Shown one piece after another: positions 1 through 6,885 of a DNA stretch of 50,383 bases. Numbering within the stretch: the stretch's first letter is position 1; each line of letters begins with the position of its first letter. Source of the DNA: DATAVK01 sp036267755 (GTDB lineage: Bacteria > Actinomycetota > Actinomycetes > JAFAQI01); NCBI GenBank assembly GCA_036267755.1, contig DATAVK010000029.1:1-50383 (forward strand), read 5' to 3'. The translations under genes were made by a program, and so were the position numbers. The notes under the pieces are model-generated. The model was not told the origin of the DNA. It was given only the letters and a program-made list of their open reading frames with translations, and made no database searches.

Positions 1-1
1 G

Positions 2-412
2 CTCGCCGGTTCCAGCACGCACACCGTTGCCGCCACGCACTCGGTCGTTCGGACCAACGACGGCGGCCCAGGCCCGAGCGGTCACGGCGACCGCGACAAG
101 CGCGACCACGACAAGGGTGACCGCGACAAGGACAAGAACAAGGACAAGGACAAGAACAAGGGCCGCGACAACGACGACCGGGACCGCGACAAGGGTCACG
201 ACAACGACGGCGACCGGGACAAGGACAAGAACAAGGACAAGGGGCACGACAACGACGGCGACAAGGGTCGCGATGCCGCCCATGAACGTGATCGCGACGG
301 CGACCGTGACAAGGGTGACAACGACAAGCGCGACCACGACAAGGCCGATCACGACAAGGGCGACCACGACCGCGGTGGCGACCACAACCGGGGTCACGAC
401 GGCGACGGCTGA
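2..412 (+). CDS. C-terminal part of a highly charged Asp/Lys/His-rich protein (5' end outside window)
   Basis: The frame opens before the window and ends at TGA 410-412. The first ~30 visible residues are ordinary (LAGSSTHTVAATHSVV). The remaining ~105 are almost entirely D, K, R, H, N and G in degenerate units such as DRDKGHDNDGD and KDKNKDKDK. The low-complexity DNA (gacaag/cacgac steps) also opens an overlapping frame at 27-431 whose Thr/Arg-rich product is an artefact of the same repeat. The tail looks extracytoplasmic or disordered and could bind cations, but nothing shows this directly. The function of the missing N-terminal part is unknown. A perfect hairpin follows 20 bases after the stop, so the gene is probably the last of its transcript. 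Confidence 0.6.
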   Translation, partial: LAGSSTHTVAATHSVVRTNDGGPGPSGHGDRDKRDHDKGDRDKDKNKDKDKNKGRDNDDRDRDKGHDNDGDRDKDKNKDKGHDNDGDKGRDAAHERDRDGDRDKGDNDKRDHDKADHDKGDHDRGGDHNRGHDGDG

Positions 413-432
413 GCGAGCAATCCCCCGCTGAC

Positions 433-470
433 GTCCCGGCGTACCGGAGCCCCCATCGGTACGCCGGGAC
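433..470 (+). terminator. Perfect 14-bp hairpin after the charged-tail gene
   Basis: GTCCCGGCGTACCG (433-446) is followed by a 10-nt loop and CGGTACGCCGGGAC (457-470), an uninterrupted 14-bp stem. No T-tract follows, which is usual for actinobacterial terminator hairpins. It lies between the TGA at 412 and the response regulator start at 505, so it probably separates the two transcripts. Confidence 0.7.
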
Positions 471-504
471 AACCGTCGTCTGAACACTGGAGAATGGGGG
501 CACG

Positions 505-1149
505 ATGATCGATGTCCTGCTTGCCGACGACCACCAGTTGGTGCGCTCCGGGCTCGAGACGTTGATCGGTGCGGCTGACGACATGCAGGTCGTGGCCAGC
601 GCGTCAGATGGCGCCGAGGCGGTGGCGCTCGCGACCGAACATCAGCCGGACGTTATCTTGATGGACCTGTCGATGCCCGGGGTCGACGGCGTGGCTGCGA
701 CTCGCCGGATCCTCGCTGATGGCCTCAAAACCCAGATCCTCGTCCTCACCTCGTTCACCGACCGCGACCGGGTGATGGATGCGCTCGACGCCGGAGCCGT
801 CGGCTACCTGCTCAAGGACAGCGAGCCGGCCGAGCTGCTCGAGGCGATCCGAGCGGTCGTCCGGGGCGAGTCGCCACTCGATCCGCGGGTCGCGCGCACC
901 CTGCTGCACGCCCGCAAGTCCCGCCCTGGTGCGCAGCTCAGCGACCGCGAGCTCGAGGTGCTGGTGCTCGTTGGTCGAGGTCTCGCCAACAAGCAGATCG
1001 CCCGCAACCTGCGGATCAGCGAGCGCACCGTCAAGGCGCACCTCACGAACATCTTCCAGCGGCTCGGCGTACGCGACCGGACCTCCGCGGCCCTATGGGC
1101 ACAACGCAACATTCTCGACGGGACGGTCGACCCGCCCCGACACGGCTAG
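505..1149 (+). CDS. NarL/FixJ-family response regulator
   Basis: This 214-residue two-component regulator has an N-terminal receiver domain (about 1-120) and a C-terminal LuxR-type helix-turn-helix (about 145-205). Receiver residues are in place: the acidic pair D8/D9, phospho-acceptor D54 in ILMDLSMPG, T82/S83 and K104 in YLLKDSE. The output domain reads LSDRELEVLVLVGRGLANKQIA and ISERTVKAHLTNIF, the classic LuxR recognition helix. ATG 505 is preceded by GGAGAA at 489-494. No histidine kinase is visible next to it; a partner may lie left of the window. Its stop codon shares the bases CTAG with the stop of the convergent ATPase gene, so the ends overlap by 4 bp with no room for a terminator. 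Target genes cannot be read from sequence. Confidence 0.93.
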   Translation: MIDVLLADDHQLVRSGLETLIGAADDMQVVASASDGAEAVALATEHQPDVILMDLSMPGVDGVAATRRILADGLKTQILVLTSFTDRDRVMDALDAGAVGYLLKDSEPAELLEAIRAVVRGESPLDPRVARTLLHARKSRPGAQLSDRELEVLVLVGRGLANKQIARNLRISERTVKAHLTNIFQRLGVRDRTSAALWAQRNILDGTVDPPRHG

Positions 1150-2192
1150 CCGGCGTACGCGACCACGGGCCCTTCGACCGACGCGATAGCGCGTGACCCG
1201 GCCGGCCAGCTCCGGTCACCACGGACCCGCACGACCAGATTCGGAAGCTCCGAGCCGGTCAGTGAGACGCGCACGATCGCGTCGTGGCCGTAGAACTCCT
1301 GATGTACGACGGTGCAGCCGCCGTCGTCCTCGCCCGCGATCGGCTGGCGCAGCACTAGCTGCTCGGGGCGGACCATGACCAACACCGGCCCGGCGGGTAC
1401 GGCGATGCCCGAGGGACCCAACGCGAGCCGGCCCAGCGCCGTTGTGACGTGGTCGCCGTCGACGGTGCCGGCGATGAGGTTCACTTCGCCGACGAACCCG
1501 GCGAGATCGGGGTCGACCGGCCGGGCGTAGATGCCGTGGGGGGTGTCGAGCTGCGCGATGACGCCGCCCCGCAGCACGGCGACGGTGTCGGAGAGCGACA
1601 GCGCCTCGTCCTGGTCGTGCGTCACCAGCAGCGCAGTGGCGCCGGCGTCGCGCAGGATCCGGACGACGTCTCCGCGGACGCTGGCCCGAAGCGCCGCGTC
1701 GAGCGAGGCGAACGGCTCGTCGAGCAACACCAGCCGCGGGTGCACCGCCAAGGCACGCGCGAGCGCGACCCGCTGCTGCTGCCCGCCGGAGAGCTGGTGC
1801 GGGTAGCTGCGGGCTCGATCGGACAACCCGATCATGTCGAGCAGGTCGCTCACCCGCTGCCGGGACTCGGCGCCGCGCGGCAGCCCGAACCGGATGTTCC
1901 CGGCGATGCTCAGGTGCGGGAACAGGTTCCCGTCCTGCGGGACGTAGCCGATCCGGCGGCGTTCCGGCGGCACGTACTGCGTCGGCGAGTCGACGACCTC
2001 GCCGTCGATCACGATCGACCCGCGCTCCGAACGCTCGAAGCCGCACAGCACTCTCAGCAGGGTGGTCTTGCCGCTGCCGGACGCGCCGAGGATCGCGGTG
2101 ATGGTGCCCGCATCGACCGTCAGGTCGAGCCCGCGCAGCACCGGCTTATCGCCGTACCCCTTGACGAGGTCGCTGACCTCGAGGCTGCTCAC
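1146..2192 (-). CDS. Fe(III)-type ABC importer ATP-binding protein (FbpC-like)
   Basis: This 348-residue ATPase powers the importer encoded just upstream. It has Walker A GASGSGKTT (about 36-44), the Q-loop in YVPQDGNLF, signature LSGGQQQRVALARAL, Walker B LVLLDEPFASLD and switch histidine VTHDQDEA. A C-terminal TOBE-like regulatory region runs from about 240 to 348. This is the usual FbpC/PotA/CysA layout. The start is GTG 2190-2192, 10 bases after the permease stop, with only a weak ribosome binding site, consistent with translation of a shared message. It is the last gene of the iron-box-controlled operon; specificity for iron is inferred from the binding protein and operator, not from this subunit. 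Confidence 0.9.
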   Translation of the reverse strand: MSSLEVSDLVKGYGDKPVLRGLDLTVDAGTITAILGASGSGKTTLLRVLCGFERSERGSIVIDGEVVDSPTQYVPPERRRIGYVPQDGNLFPHLSIAGNIRFGLPRGAESRQRVSDLLDMIGLSDRARSYPHQLSGGQQQRVALARALAVHPRLVLLDEPFASLDAALRASVRGDVVRILRDAGATALLVTHDQDEALSLSDTVAVLRGGVIAQLDTPHGIYARPVDPDLAGFVGEVNLIAGTVDGDHVTTALGRLALGPSGIAVPAGPVLVMVRPEQLVLRQPIAGEDDGGCTVVHQEFYGHDAIVRVSLTGSELPNLVVRVRGDRSWPAGSRAIASVEGPVVAYAG

Positions 2193-2202
2193 AGGATCAC
2201 CA

Positions 2203-3804
2203 TCACAGGGTCACTTGGTCCGATGCGTCGCCGGTCGTGGACGGGAGTCGATCGAACCATCGTCCCAGGACGACGGACGGGATCGCGGCGATGGCCATGA
2301 TCAGCAGCGCGAACGGTGCGGCCTGGCCGTAGGACAGGTTCTGCTGGTAGGCCCAGAACTGCGTCGCGAGGGTCTGCACACCGGTCGGCACCAGGATCAG
2401 CGTCGCGGTCAGCTCGGTCACGGCCGACAGGAACACCAAACAAAAAGCAGCAGCCAGCCCGGGCGCCAACAACGGCAACGTGACCCGAAAAAGCACAGCG
2501 ACCGGCCCGCGGCCGAGCGAGCGAGCAACGTCATCGAGCCGCGCAGGAGCCCGCACGACGGATGCCCGGACCGCGACCAAAGCCAACGGGTAAAACAGGA
2601 TCGAGTAGGCCAGCACCAGCAACGTCGCGCTCTGGTAGAGGAATCCACCGGCATACCGCTCGACGAAGTAGGACAGCGCGAGCGCGGTCACCAGGCCCGG
2701 CATCCCGAGGACGAGCAGCGTGCTGCGCTCGAGCAGGTGGATCCGGCCGCCCGGGTAGCGCACCGACAGGACGGCGAGCGGGATGGCGGCGACCGTCGCG
2801 ATGACCCCGGCGGCGGCGGCGTAGGCCGCGGTGTGCCCGGCGGCGGCGAGCAACGGGATGCCGGTCAGCACCGGAGTCGTCCGCGCGAACATCCAGTAGA
2901 CGCTGGACCCGATCGGTACGCCGAGGGCGAGTCCGACCAGTACGACGAAGCCGAGGAAGACCGGGACGGTAGCGCGGCCGAGCCGGGTCCGCGGGGTCCG
3001 GCGCTGCGCCTGGCCGGCGGCCCGCACCACGCCGCCCCGGCCGCGCACCCGCAGGTCCGACCCGACGACGAGCAGGCTGACGGCGACCAGGACGAGCGAC
3101 AGGGCACTGGCGGCGGGCAGGTTGAAGGCGGTCTGGAACTCCGCGAAGATCTCCGTGGTGAACGTCCGGTAACCGAGGATCTCGAACGCGCCGTACTCCG
3201 CGAGCATCACCAGGCAGACCAGCAGGCAGCCGCCGAGGATCGCGGTCCGCGCCTGCGGCAACGTCACCCGCACGAACGTCCGCACCGGGCCCACGCCGAG
3301 GCTGCGCGACATCTCCTCCTGGGACGGGTCGGCGTTGCGCAGGCTCGCCGCGACCGGAAGGTAGACCAGCGGATAGACCGCGAGCGTCATGACGAGGACG
3401 GCGCCGTGGAAGCCGGCGACGTGGGTCGAGAGCGACGTCCAGCCGAAGCTCACGACGAAGTCGGGAATGGCGAGCGGTACGACGACCAGCACCGCCCACA
3501 GGCCTCGGAGCGGCAGGTCGGTGCGTTCGACGCAGTACGCCGCCGCCGTCCCGATCACCGCGCACAGGACGGTGACGACGACCGAGAGCCGCACCGTGTT
3601 CCAGAGCAGGACGCCGGTCAGGTGACGCAGGATCAGATTCCAGACGTCGCTCGGTCCGGCGTGATGGGCGACGACCAGCAAGAAGATCAACGGCAACGCG
3701 AGTGCCAGCGCGATCAGCACGCTGACGCCGACCAGCGCCCGTGGCGGGCCGGAGCGGCGGCGGCCGATCCACGCGCGCGTCAGGGACGGCTGCGCCGTCG
3801 TCAC
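2203..3804 (-). CDS. Fused two-domain iron ABC transporter permease (FbpB/ThiP-like)
   Basis: A 533-residue membrane protein with two homologous permease halves, as in FbpB-type ferric iron permeases. Each half carries an EAA-type loop that docks to the ATPase: EMSRSLGVGPVRTFVRVTLP in the N half and ARSLGRGPVAVLFRVTLP in the C half. About twelve hydrophobic segments are visible. The frame stays open far upstream, but that part is out-of-frame sequence of the binding-protein gene. I chose GTG 3804 because it overlaps that gene's stop as GTGA, the arrangement used repeatedly in this window. The product would move substrate from the lipoprotein receptor into the cytoplasm. Confidence 0.9.
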   Translation of the reverse strand: MTTAQPSLTRAWIGRRRSGPPRALVGVSVLIALALALPLIFLLVVAHHAGPSDVWNLILRHLTGVLLWNTVRLSVVVTVLCAVIGTAAAYCVERTDLPLRGLWAVLVVVPLAIPDFVVSFGWTSLSTHVAGFHGAVLVMTLAVYPLVYLPVAASLRNADPSQEEMSRSLGVGPVRTFVRVTLPQARTAILGGCLLVCLVMLAEYGAFEILGYRTFTTEIFAEFQTAFNLPAASALSLVLVAVSLLVVGSDLRVRGRGGVVRAAGQAQRRTPRTRLGRATVPVFLGFVVLVGLALGVPIGSSVYWMFARTTPVLTGIPLLAAAGHTAAYAAAAGVIATVAAIPLAVLSVRYPGGRIHLLERSTLLVLGMPGLVTALALSYFVERYAGGFLYQSATLLVLAYSILFYPLALVAVRASVVRAPARLDDVARSLGRGPVAVLFRVTLPLLAPGLAAAFCLVFLSAVTELTATLILVPTGVQTLATQFWAYQQNLSYGQAAPFALLIMAIAAIPSVVLGRWFDRLPSTTGDASDQVTL

Positions 3805-4847
3805 AACAGCTGCGCCTGGTGGAGCAGTGCGATCGCCTCGAGGCCGTTGCCCAGCTGGACCAGGTTGATCGCGTTGGGCTGCAGCTTGGCGAGCGGTGTC
3901 TCCGGCTGACTCGTCGTGACGCCCGACGCGATCGGGTACTCGAAGCTGATGCTGTGGGAGATGATTTGCTCCCCCGCCTTGCTGGTGAGGTAGGCGACGA
4001 ACCGCTGCGCCGCCGCCTGGTGGGAGCTCGACTTCAGGATCCCGATGCCGGAGATGTCGAGGACGTACCCGGGATCGTGCGGCGCCAGGTAGGCAATGTC
4101 CGAGTGGTCGTTGGAGGCGCCGACTTCGGCGTGCAGCCGGTACCAGTAGTACTGATTGATCAACCCGAAGGCGACCTGGCCCCGGTTGACCTCGTCCGCG
4201 ATCGTCTCGTTGTCGGGATAGGTGTGGGCATCGCCGGCGTTGGCCTTCAGCCCGGCCAGCCACTGCAACGTGCGGGCCTTGCCGTAGGTCCGCAGCACCG
4301 ACGTGATGATCGGCTGGAAGTCACTCTCACCGGGCGCGATGGCGAGCTTGCCCTTGTACTTCGGGTCGGCGAGCTGCAGCACCGAGGTCGGCAGCTGGCT
4401 CTTCGGGATCCGTGAGGGGTTGTAGTCGAGGACGCTGACCCGCGCCGAGACCCCGGCCCACAACCCCTGCGGCGAGTTGTACTTGCTGGGGGTCTGCGCG
4501 AGGGTCGAGGCCTTGATCGGCGCCAGCAAGCCGTGCGCCGCTAGGTCCTGCAGCGGCATCGTGTTCTCGGTGTAGAACACGTCGGCCGGCGAGTGCGACC
4601 CCTCGGTCTGGATCTGGTCGTCGAGCACGTCCTCGTCGTCGTTGCGCACCTTCACCGTGATGCCGGTGGCCTTCTCGAACCCGGCGACGAGGGAGTCGGT
4701 GGTCTGCTGGTGCTGCCCGCTGTAGAGCGTGATCGTGTCGTGGCTACCGCCGGCGCCGGGCGATCCCGACGCGCCACATCCGGCGAGCACTGTGGCCGCG
4801 ACGGCGACCACGGCCAGGACCGCGGGACGCCGTACCCCGCGGCTCAT
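3801..4847 (-). CDS. Ferric iron-binding lipoprotein of ABC importer (FbpA/FutA-like)
   Basis: A 348-residue substrate-binding protein with a lipoprotein signal ending in lipobox LAGC, then a type 2 periplasmic-binding fold. Family-typical stretches are ITLYSGQHQQTTDSLVAGF near the mature N terminus, ADVFYTENT and GLINQYYWYRLH; the paired tyrosines match the Tyr-Tyr iron ligands of FbpA proteins. ATG 4847 overlaps the stop of the upstream small lipoprotein gene as ATGA. A start six codons further upstream (4865) is possible but would bury the coupling. The role is capture of Fe(III) at the outer face of the membrane. Polyamine or thiamine binding is less likely given the tyrosines and the iron box upstream. 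Confidence 0.9.
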   Translation of the reverse strand: MSRGVRRPAVLAVVAVAATVLAGCGASGSPGAGGSHDTITLYSGQHQQTTDSLVAGFEKATGITVKVRNDDEDVLDDQIQTEGSHSPADVFYTENTMPLQDLAAHGLLAPIKASTLAQTPSKYNSPQGLWAGVSARVSVLDYNPSRIPKSQLPTSVLQLADPKYKGKLAIAPGESDFQPIITSVLRTYGKARTLQWLAGLKANAGDAHTYPDNETIADEVNRGQVAFGLINQYYWYRLHAEVGASNDHSDIAYLAPHDPGYVLDISGIGILKSSSHQAAAQRFVAYLTSKAGEQIISHSISFEYPIASGVTTSQPETPLAKLQPNAINLVQLGNGLEAIALLHQAQLL

Positions 4848-5224
4848 GACGCCGCTCCGGGGCACACCGCGTTGACGCTGTGCTGGCCCGCCCTAACGCC
4901 GGCCTTCGTGGCGTGGGTCGCGCCGTGGGCGAACTCCTGCCGGAAGGCCGCGTCCAACGCCGTGACGGCGCTGCGCAGAGCCGGGTTGCTGGGATGCAGC
5001 GCGGCGAGCGGTCCGATCTGGGCCTCGGCGTACCCGACCGGGTCGGCGTCGGGATCCGGCCCGTCGCCGAGGACGTCGGCTACTTGGGTGCAGATGCTGG
5101 CGGCCGGTACGGCGGCAGCGCTGGACGGGGCCGATGAGGACGACGACGAGCCGCACCCGGCTAACAGCAGGGCGGCAGGGACGACCCCGGCGACGGTCAG
5201 GCGGACCGCAGAGCGGACGGGCAT
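4844..5224 (-). CDS. Small secreted lipoprotein leading the iron-uptake operon
   Basis: 126 residues: a signal peptide with lipobox LLAGC (Cys about 24), a Ser/Ala linker, then a domain of roughly 85 residues containing two cysteines, one near its start (ICTQVADVL) and one near its end (NAVCPG), probably forming a disulfide. I recognise no named family. It is the first gene after the iron box, has a good ribosome binding site (GAAAGG, 5235-5240) and overlaps the binding-protein start by 4 bp, so it is made together with the transporter. Inference: an accessory lipoprotein that presents or releases iron, or protects the complex. No enzymatic motif is visible. Confidence 0.75.
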   Translation of the reverse strand: MPVRSAVRLTVAGVVPAALLLAGCGSSSSSSAPSSAAAVPAASICTQVADVLGDGPDPDADPVGYAEAQIGPLAALHPSNPALRSAVTALDAAFRQEFAHGATHATKAGVRAGQHSVNAVCPGAAS

Positions 5225-5247
5225 GTGACGAGAGCCTTTCGGACGAG

Positions 5248-5266
5248 TTAGGTATACCTAACCTAA
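5248..5266 (-). promoter_or_regulatory. Iron box (IdeR/DtxR-type operator)
   Basis: TTAGGTATACCTAACCTAA lies 24 bases upstream of the first gene of the iron operon. It contains a perfect 14-bp palindrome TTAGGTATACCTAA (5248-5261) plus an extra CCTAA arm. It matches 15 of 19 bases of the mycobacterial IdeR consensus as I remember it. It overlaps the likely -10 region, so Fe-bound repressor would block the operon when iron is replete. Confidence 0.88.
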
Positions 5267-5309
5267 TCCACGGTCCGAAACCGGTTCTCGTTCACCCCGT
5301 TCTCCCGAT

Positions 5310-5426
5310 CTAGCGGGCGCGGCGGGTGCGGTAGCGCAGCTGGGCAACCTTGCGGTCGCGCTCAGCGTCGGTGTGCAGGTCGCGCACGTGTTCGCGAGCG
5401 GCGGCAGCCGTCAGGTTCTGGAACAT
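5310..5426 (-). CDS. 38-residue Arg-rich small protein
   Basis: ATG 5426 is preceded by AAAGGAGG with a suitable spacer (5432-5440), the best Shine-Dalgarno sequence in the window, and the frame runs to TAG at 5310. The product begins MFQNLTAAAAREHVRDLH and ends YRTRRAR. It is predicted to be one long amphipathic helix with a basic end. It starts 45 bases after the methyltransferase stop on the same strand, so it is probably the last gene of that transcript. Very short Arg-rich proteins of this look (N-terminal AREHVRDLH-type helix) recur in actinobacteria, but no function is known to me. The ribosome binding site and codon pattern support a real gene. Confidence 0.7.
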   Translation of the reverse strand: MFQNLTAAAAREHVRDLHTDAERDRKVAQLRYRTRRAR

Positions 5427-5471
5427 CTGTTCACTCCTCCTTTCTGAGTTGGTCGTCGGTGGTGACGGGCG

Positions 5472-6242
5472 TCATCGCAGTCCGATGACCGCCGCGTCGG
5501 TGAAGGACCGCCAGAGCAGGCCGGCCTCGACGTACCCGCCGGAGCGCAGCGCGTCGAGATGCCAGGACGACGGGACGTCGAGCTCGGTGTGATGGGAGTC
5601 CCGCTCGGCGAACCGGCGGTCGCGCTCGGCCACTGCCTCGGCGAGCTCCGGGATCTCGCGGAGCCCGACCCACCACCCGGTCCAGTCCTCGGCTCCGGCG
5701 ACGGACTGCCGGCGCTTCTCCTGCTCTGAGGAGTACGTCGAAAACGCGATCCCGAGCTGGGCCAGATCGGGGTCGACCATGTGGTCGGCGTTGATCAGGA
5801 CCCCGCCCTTGCGCAACAGCGAGCCTGCCTCGGCGTAGACGCCGGCGACCCGGTCACCGGTGAGCCAGTGCAGCGCCGTCGCGGTGAGCACCGCGTCGAA
5901 GCCGTCGGCCGGCTCGCCGAGCGTCTCGATCCACTCAGGCGAGGCGAGGTCGGCGCTGACCACCCGGACCCGGTCATCGCCGTCGAAGGTGCCGCGCGCG
6001 ATCTGCAGCAGGGCGGCATCGATGTCGACGATCACGGTGCGCGCCGCCGGGAAACGGTGCAGCACGCGTTGACTGATCGAGCCGGTCCCGCCGGCCAGGT
6101 CGAGCACGCGCGGAGCGTCGCCGACCGAAGCCTCGACCGCGTCGAGCATCACGCTGAAGCGCTGCTCGCGGTCCGGCAGGTAGGTCTCCTGCTGGGCGTC
6201 CCAGCGTCGCTGCAGCTCGAGCCAGTCCACGTCGCCTCCCAC
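5472..6242 (-). CDS. Class I SAM-dependent methyltransferase
   Basis: About 256 residues with a Rossmann-type methyltransferase core. Motif I is VLDLAGGTGSISQRVL (about 46-61), the acidic residue of motif II is in TVIVDID, the motif III region is VRVVSADLASPEW, and motif IV-like AVLTATALHWLTG follows. Substrate is unknown; the sequence resembles small-molecule methyltransferases of the UbiE/Trans-aconitate type. GTG 6242 gives the longest product. GTG 6230, preceded by GGAGG, is an equally good start and gives 252 residues. It diverges from the CGNR regulator and may be that protein's target, but this is only positional. Confidence 0.85.
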   Translation of the reverse strand: MGGDVDWLELQRRWDAQQETYLPDREQRFSVMLDAVEASVGDAPRVLDLAGGTGSISQRVLHRFPAARTVIVDIDAALLQIARGTFDGDDRVRVVSADLASPEWIETLGEPADGFDAVLTATALHWLTGDRVAGVYAEAGSLLRKGGVLINADHMVDPDLAQLGIAFSTYSSEQEKRRQSVAGAEDWTGWWVGLREIPELAEAVAERDRRFAERDSHHTELDVPSSWHLDALRSGGYVEAGLLWRSFTDAAVIGLR

Positions 6243-6301
6243 TCACATGATCCTGTAAGGATCTGATCGCTATCTGACACTTACAATACATCACTCGGGC
6301 G

Positions 6302-6307
6302 TAAGAT
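6302..6307 (+). promoter_or_regulatory. -10 element for a leaderless CGNR gene transcript
   Basis: TAAGAT lies 6 bases before the ATG at 6314, which would put the transcript start at or next to the ATG. No ribosome binding site is present. The 71-base divergent region also holds GATCCTGTAAGGATC (6249-6263), a 5-bp inverted repeat with a 5-base spacer near the methyltransferase start. Confidence 0.45.
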
Positions 6308-6313
6308 GCACAT

Positions 6314-6835
6314 ATGGATTCCGGTCATTACGCAGAGGGTGCGATCGACCTGATCAACGCTGACCTGACGACCCGCGAGGACGTCGAAACCTTCCTGGCC
6401 CCGCGGCCCTGGGTCTGCGACCAGCTCGAGGCCGGTGACCTCCGTGCCCTCAAGCGGCTGCAGGGCGAGCTCGCGGCCGTCGTCGACGCCTCTGACGCCG
6501 GCGACGAGCCCGCCGTCGTGTCGCGGCTCAACGCGTTGCTCGAGCAGCACCCGGTCCGACCGCGGATCTCGGGCCATGACGCCCAGACCTGGCACCTGCA
6601 CGTCAACGACACGAAGGCGTCGGTCGCGACGATCCTCGCGGCGGAGGGGCTGTTCGGCATGGCGCTGGTTGTCACCGAGCTCGGCGCCGACCGCTTCGGC
6701 CGGTGTGCCGCCCCGGACTGCACCCTCGCCTATCTCGACAGCTCGGCGAACCGCTCGAAGCGGTTCTGCTCGGCCCGATGCGCCAGCCGCACCAACGTTG
6801 CTGCCTACCGGTCACGCCAGCAGGCCGAGGCCTGA
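6314..6835 (+). CDS. CGNR zinc-finger (ABATE domain) putative regulator
   Basis: 173 residues. The N-terminal part (about 1-120) matches the stress-induced ABATE-type domain of DUF1470 proteins. The C-terminal finger is RFGRCAAPDCTLAYLD, then KRFCSARCASRTN. The four zinc cysteines are C-x4-C and C-x3-C; the eponymous CGNR is CASR here. Family members are thought to bind nucleic acid and act as transcriptional regulators, often next to the gene they control. It diverges from a methyltransferase gene across 71 bp, suggesting control of the shared intergenic region. The ATG appears leaderless. Confidence 0.88.
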   Translation: MDSGHYAEGAIDLINADLTTREDVETFLAPRPWVCDQLEAGDLRALKRLQGELAAVVDASDAGDEPAVVSRLNALLEQHPVRPRISGHDAQTWHLHVNDTKASVATILAAEGLFGMALVVTELGADRFGRCAAPDCTLAYLDSSANRSKRFCSARCASRTNVAAYRSRQQAEA

Positions 6836-6885
6836 TCGATGCCCCTGAGACAACTGTCGTTGCGTGATGAAACCATCGGGGTGAC

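Noticed and set aside
27..431. 134-residue Thr/Arg-rich open frame
   Set aside because: It is the wrong frame of a gacaag/cacgac-type low-complexity tract. The D/K/H-rich frame ending at 412 is open from the window edge and ends just before a terminator hairpin.
2062..3909. 615-residue open frame opposite the permease and ATPase genes
   Set aside because: Its product is R/D/Q/G-rich without domains; it is the GC-rich antisense shadow of two clear ABC genes.
5248..5266. Rho-independent terminator instead of an iron box
   Set aside because: The palindrome is AT-rich, has no loop and matches the IdeR/DtxR consensus immediately before iron-uptake genes.
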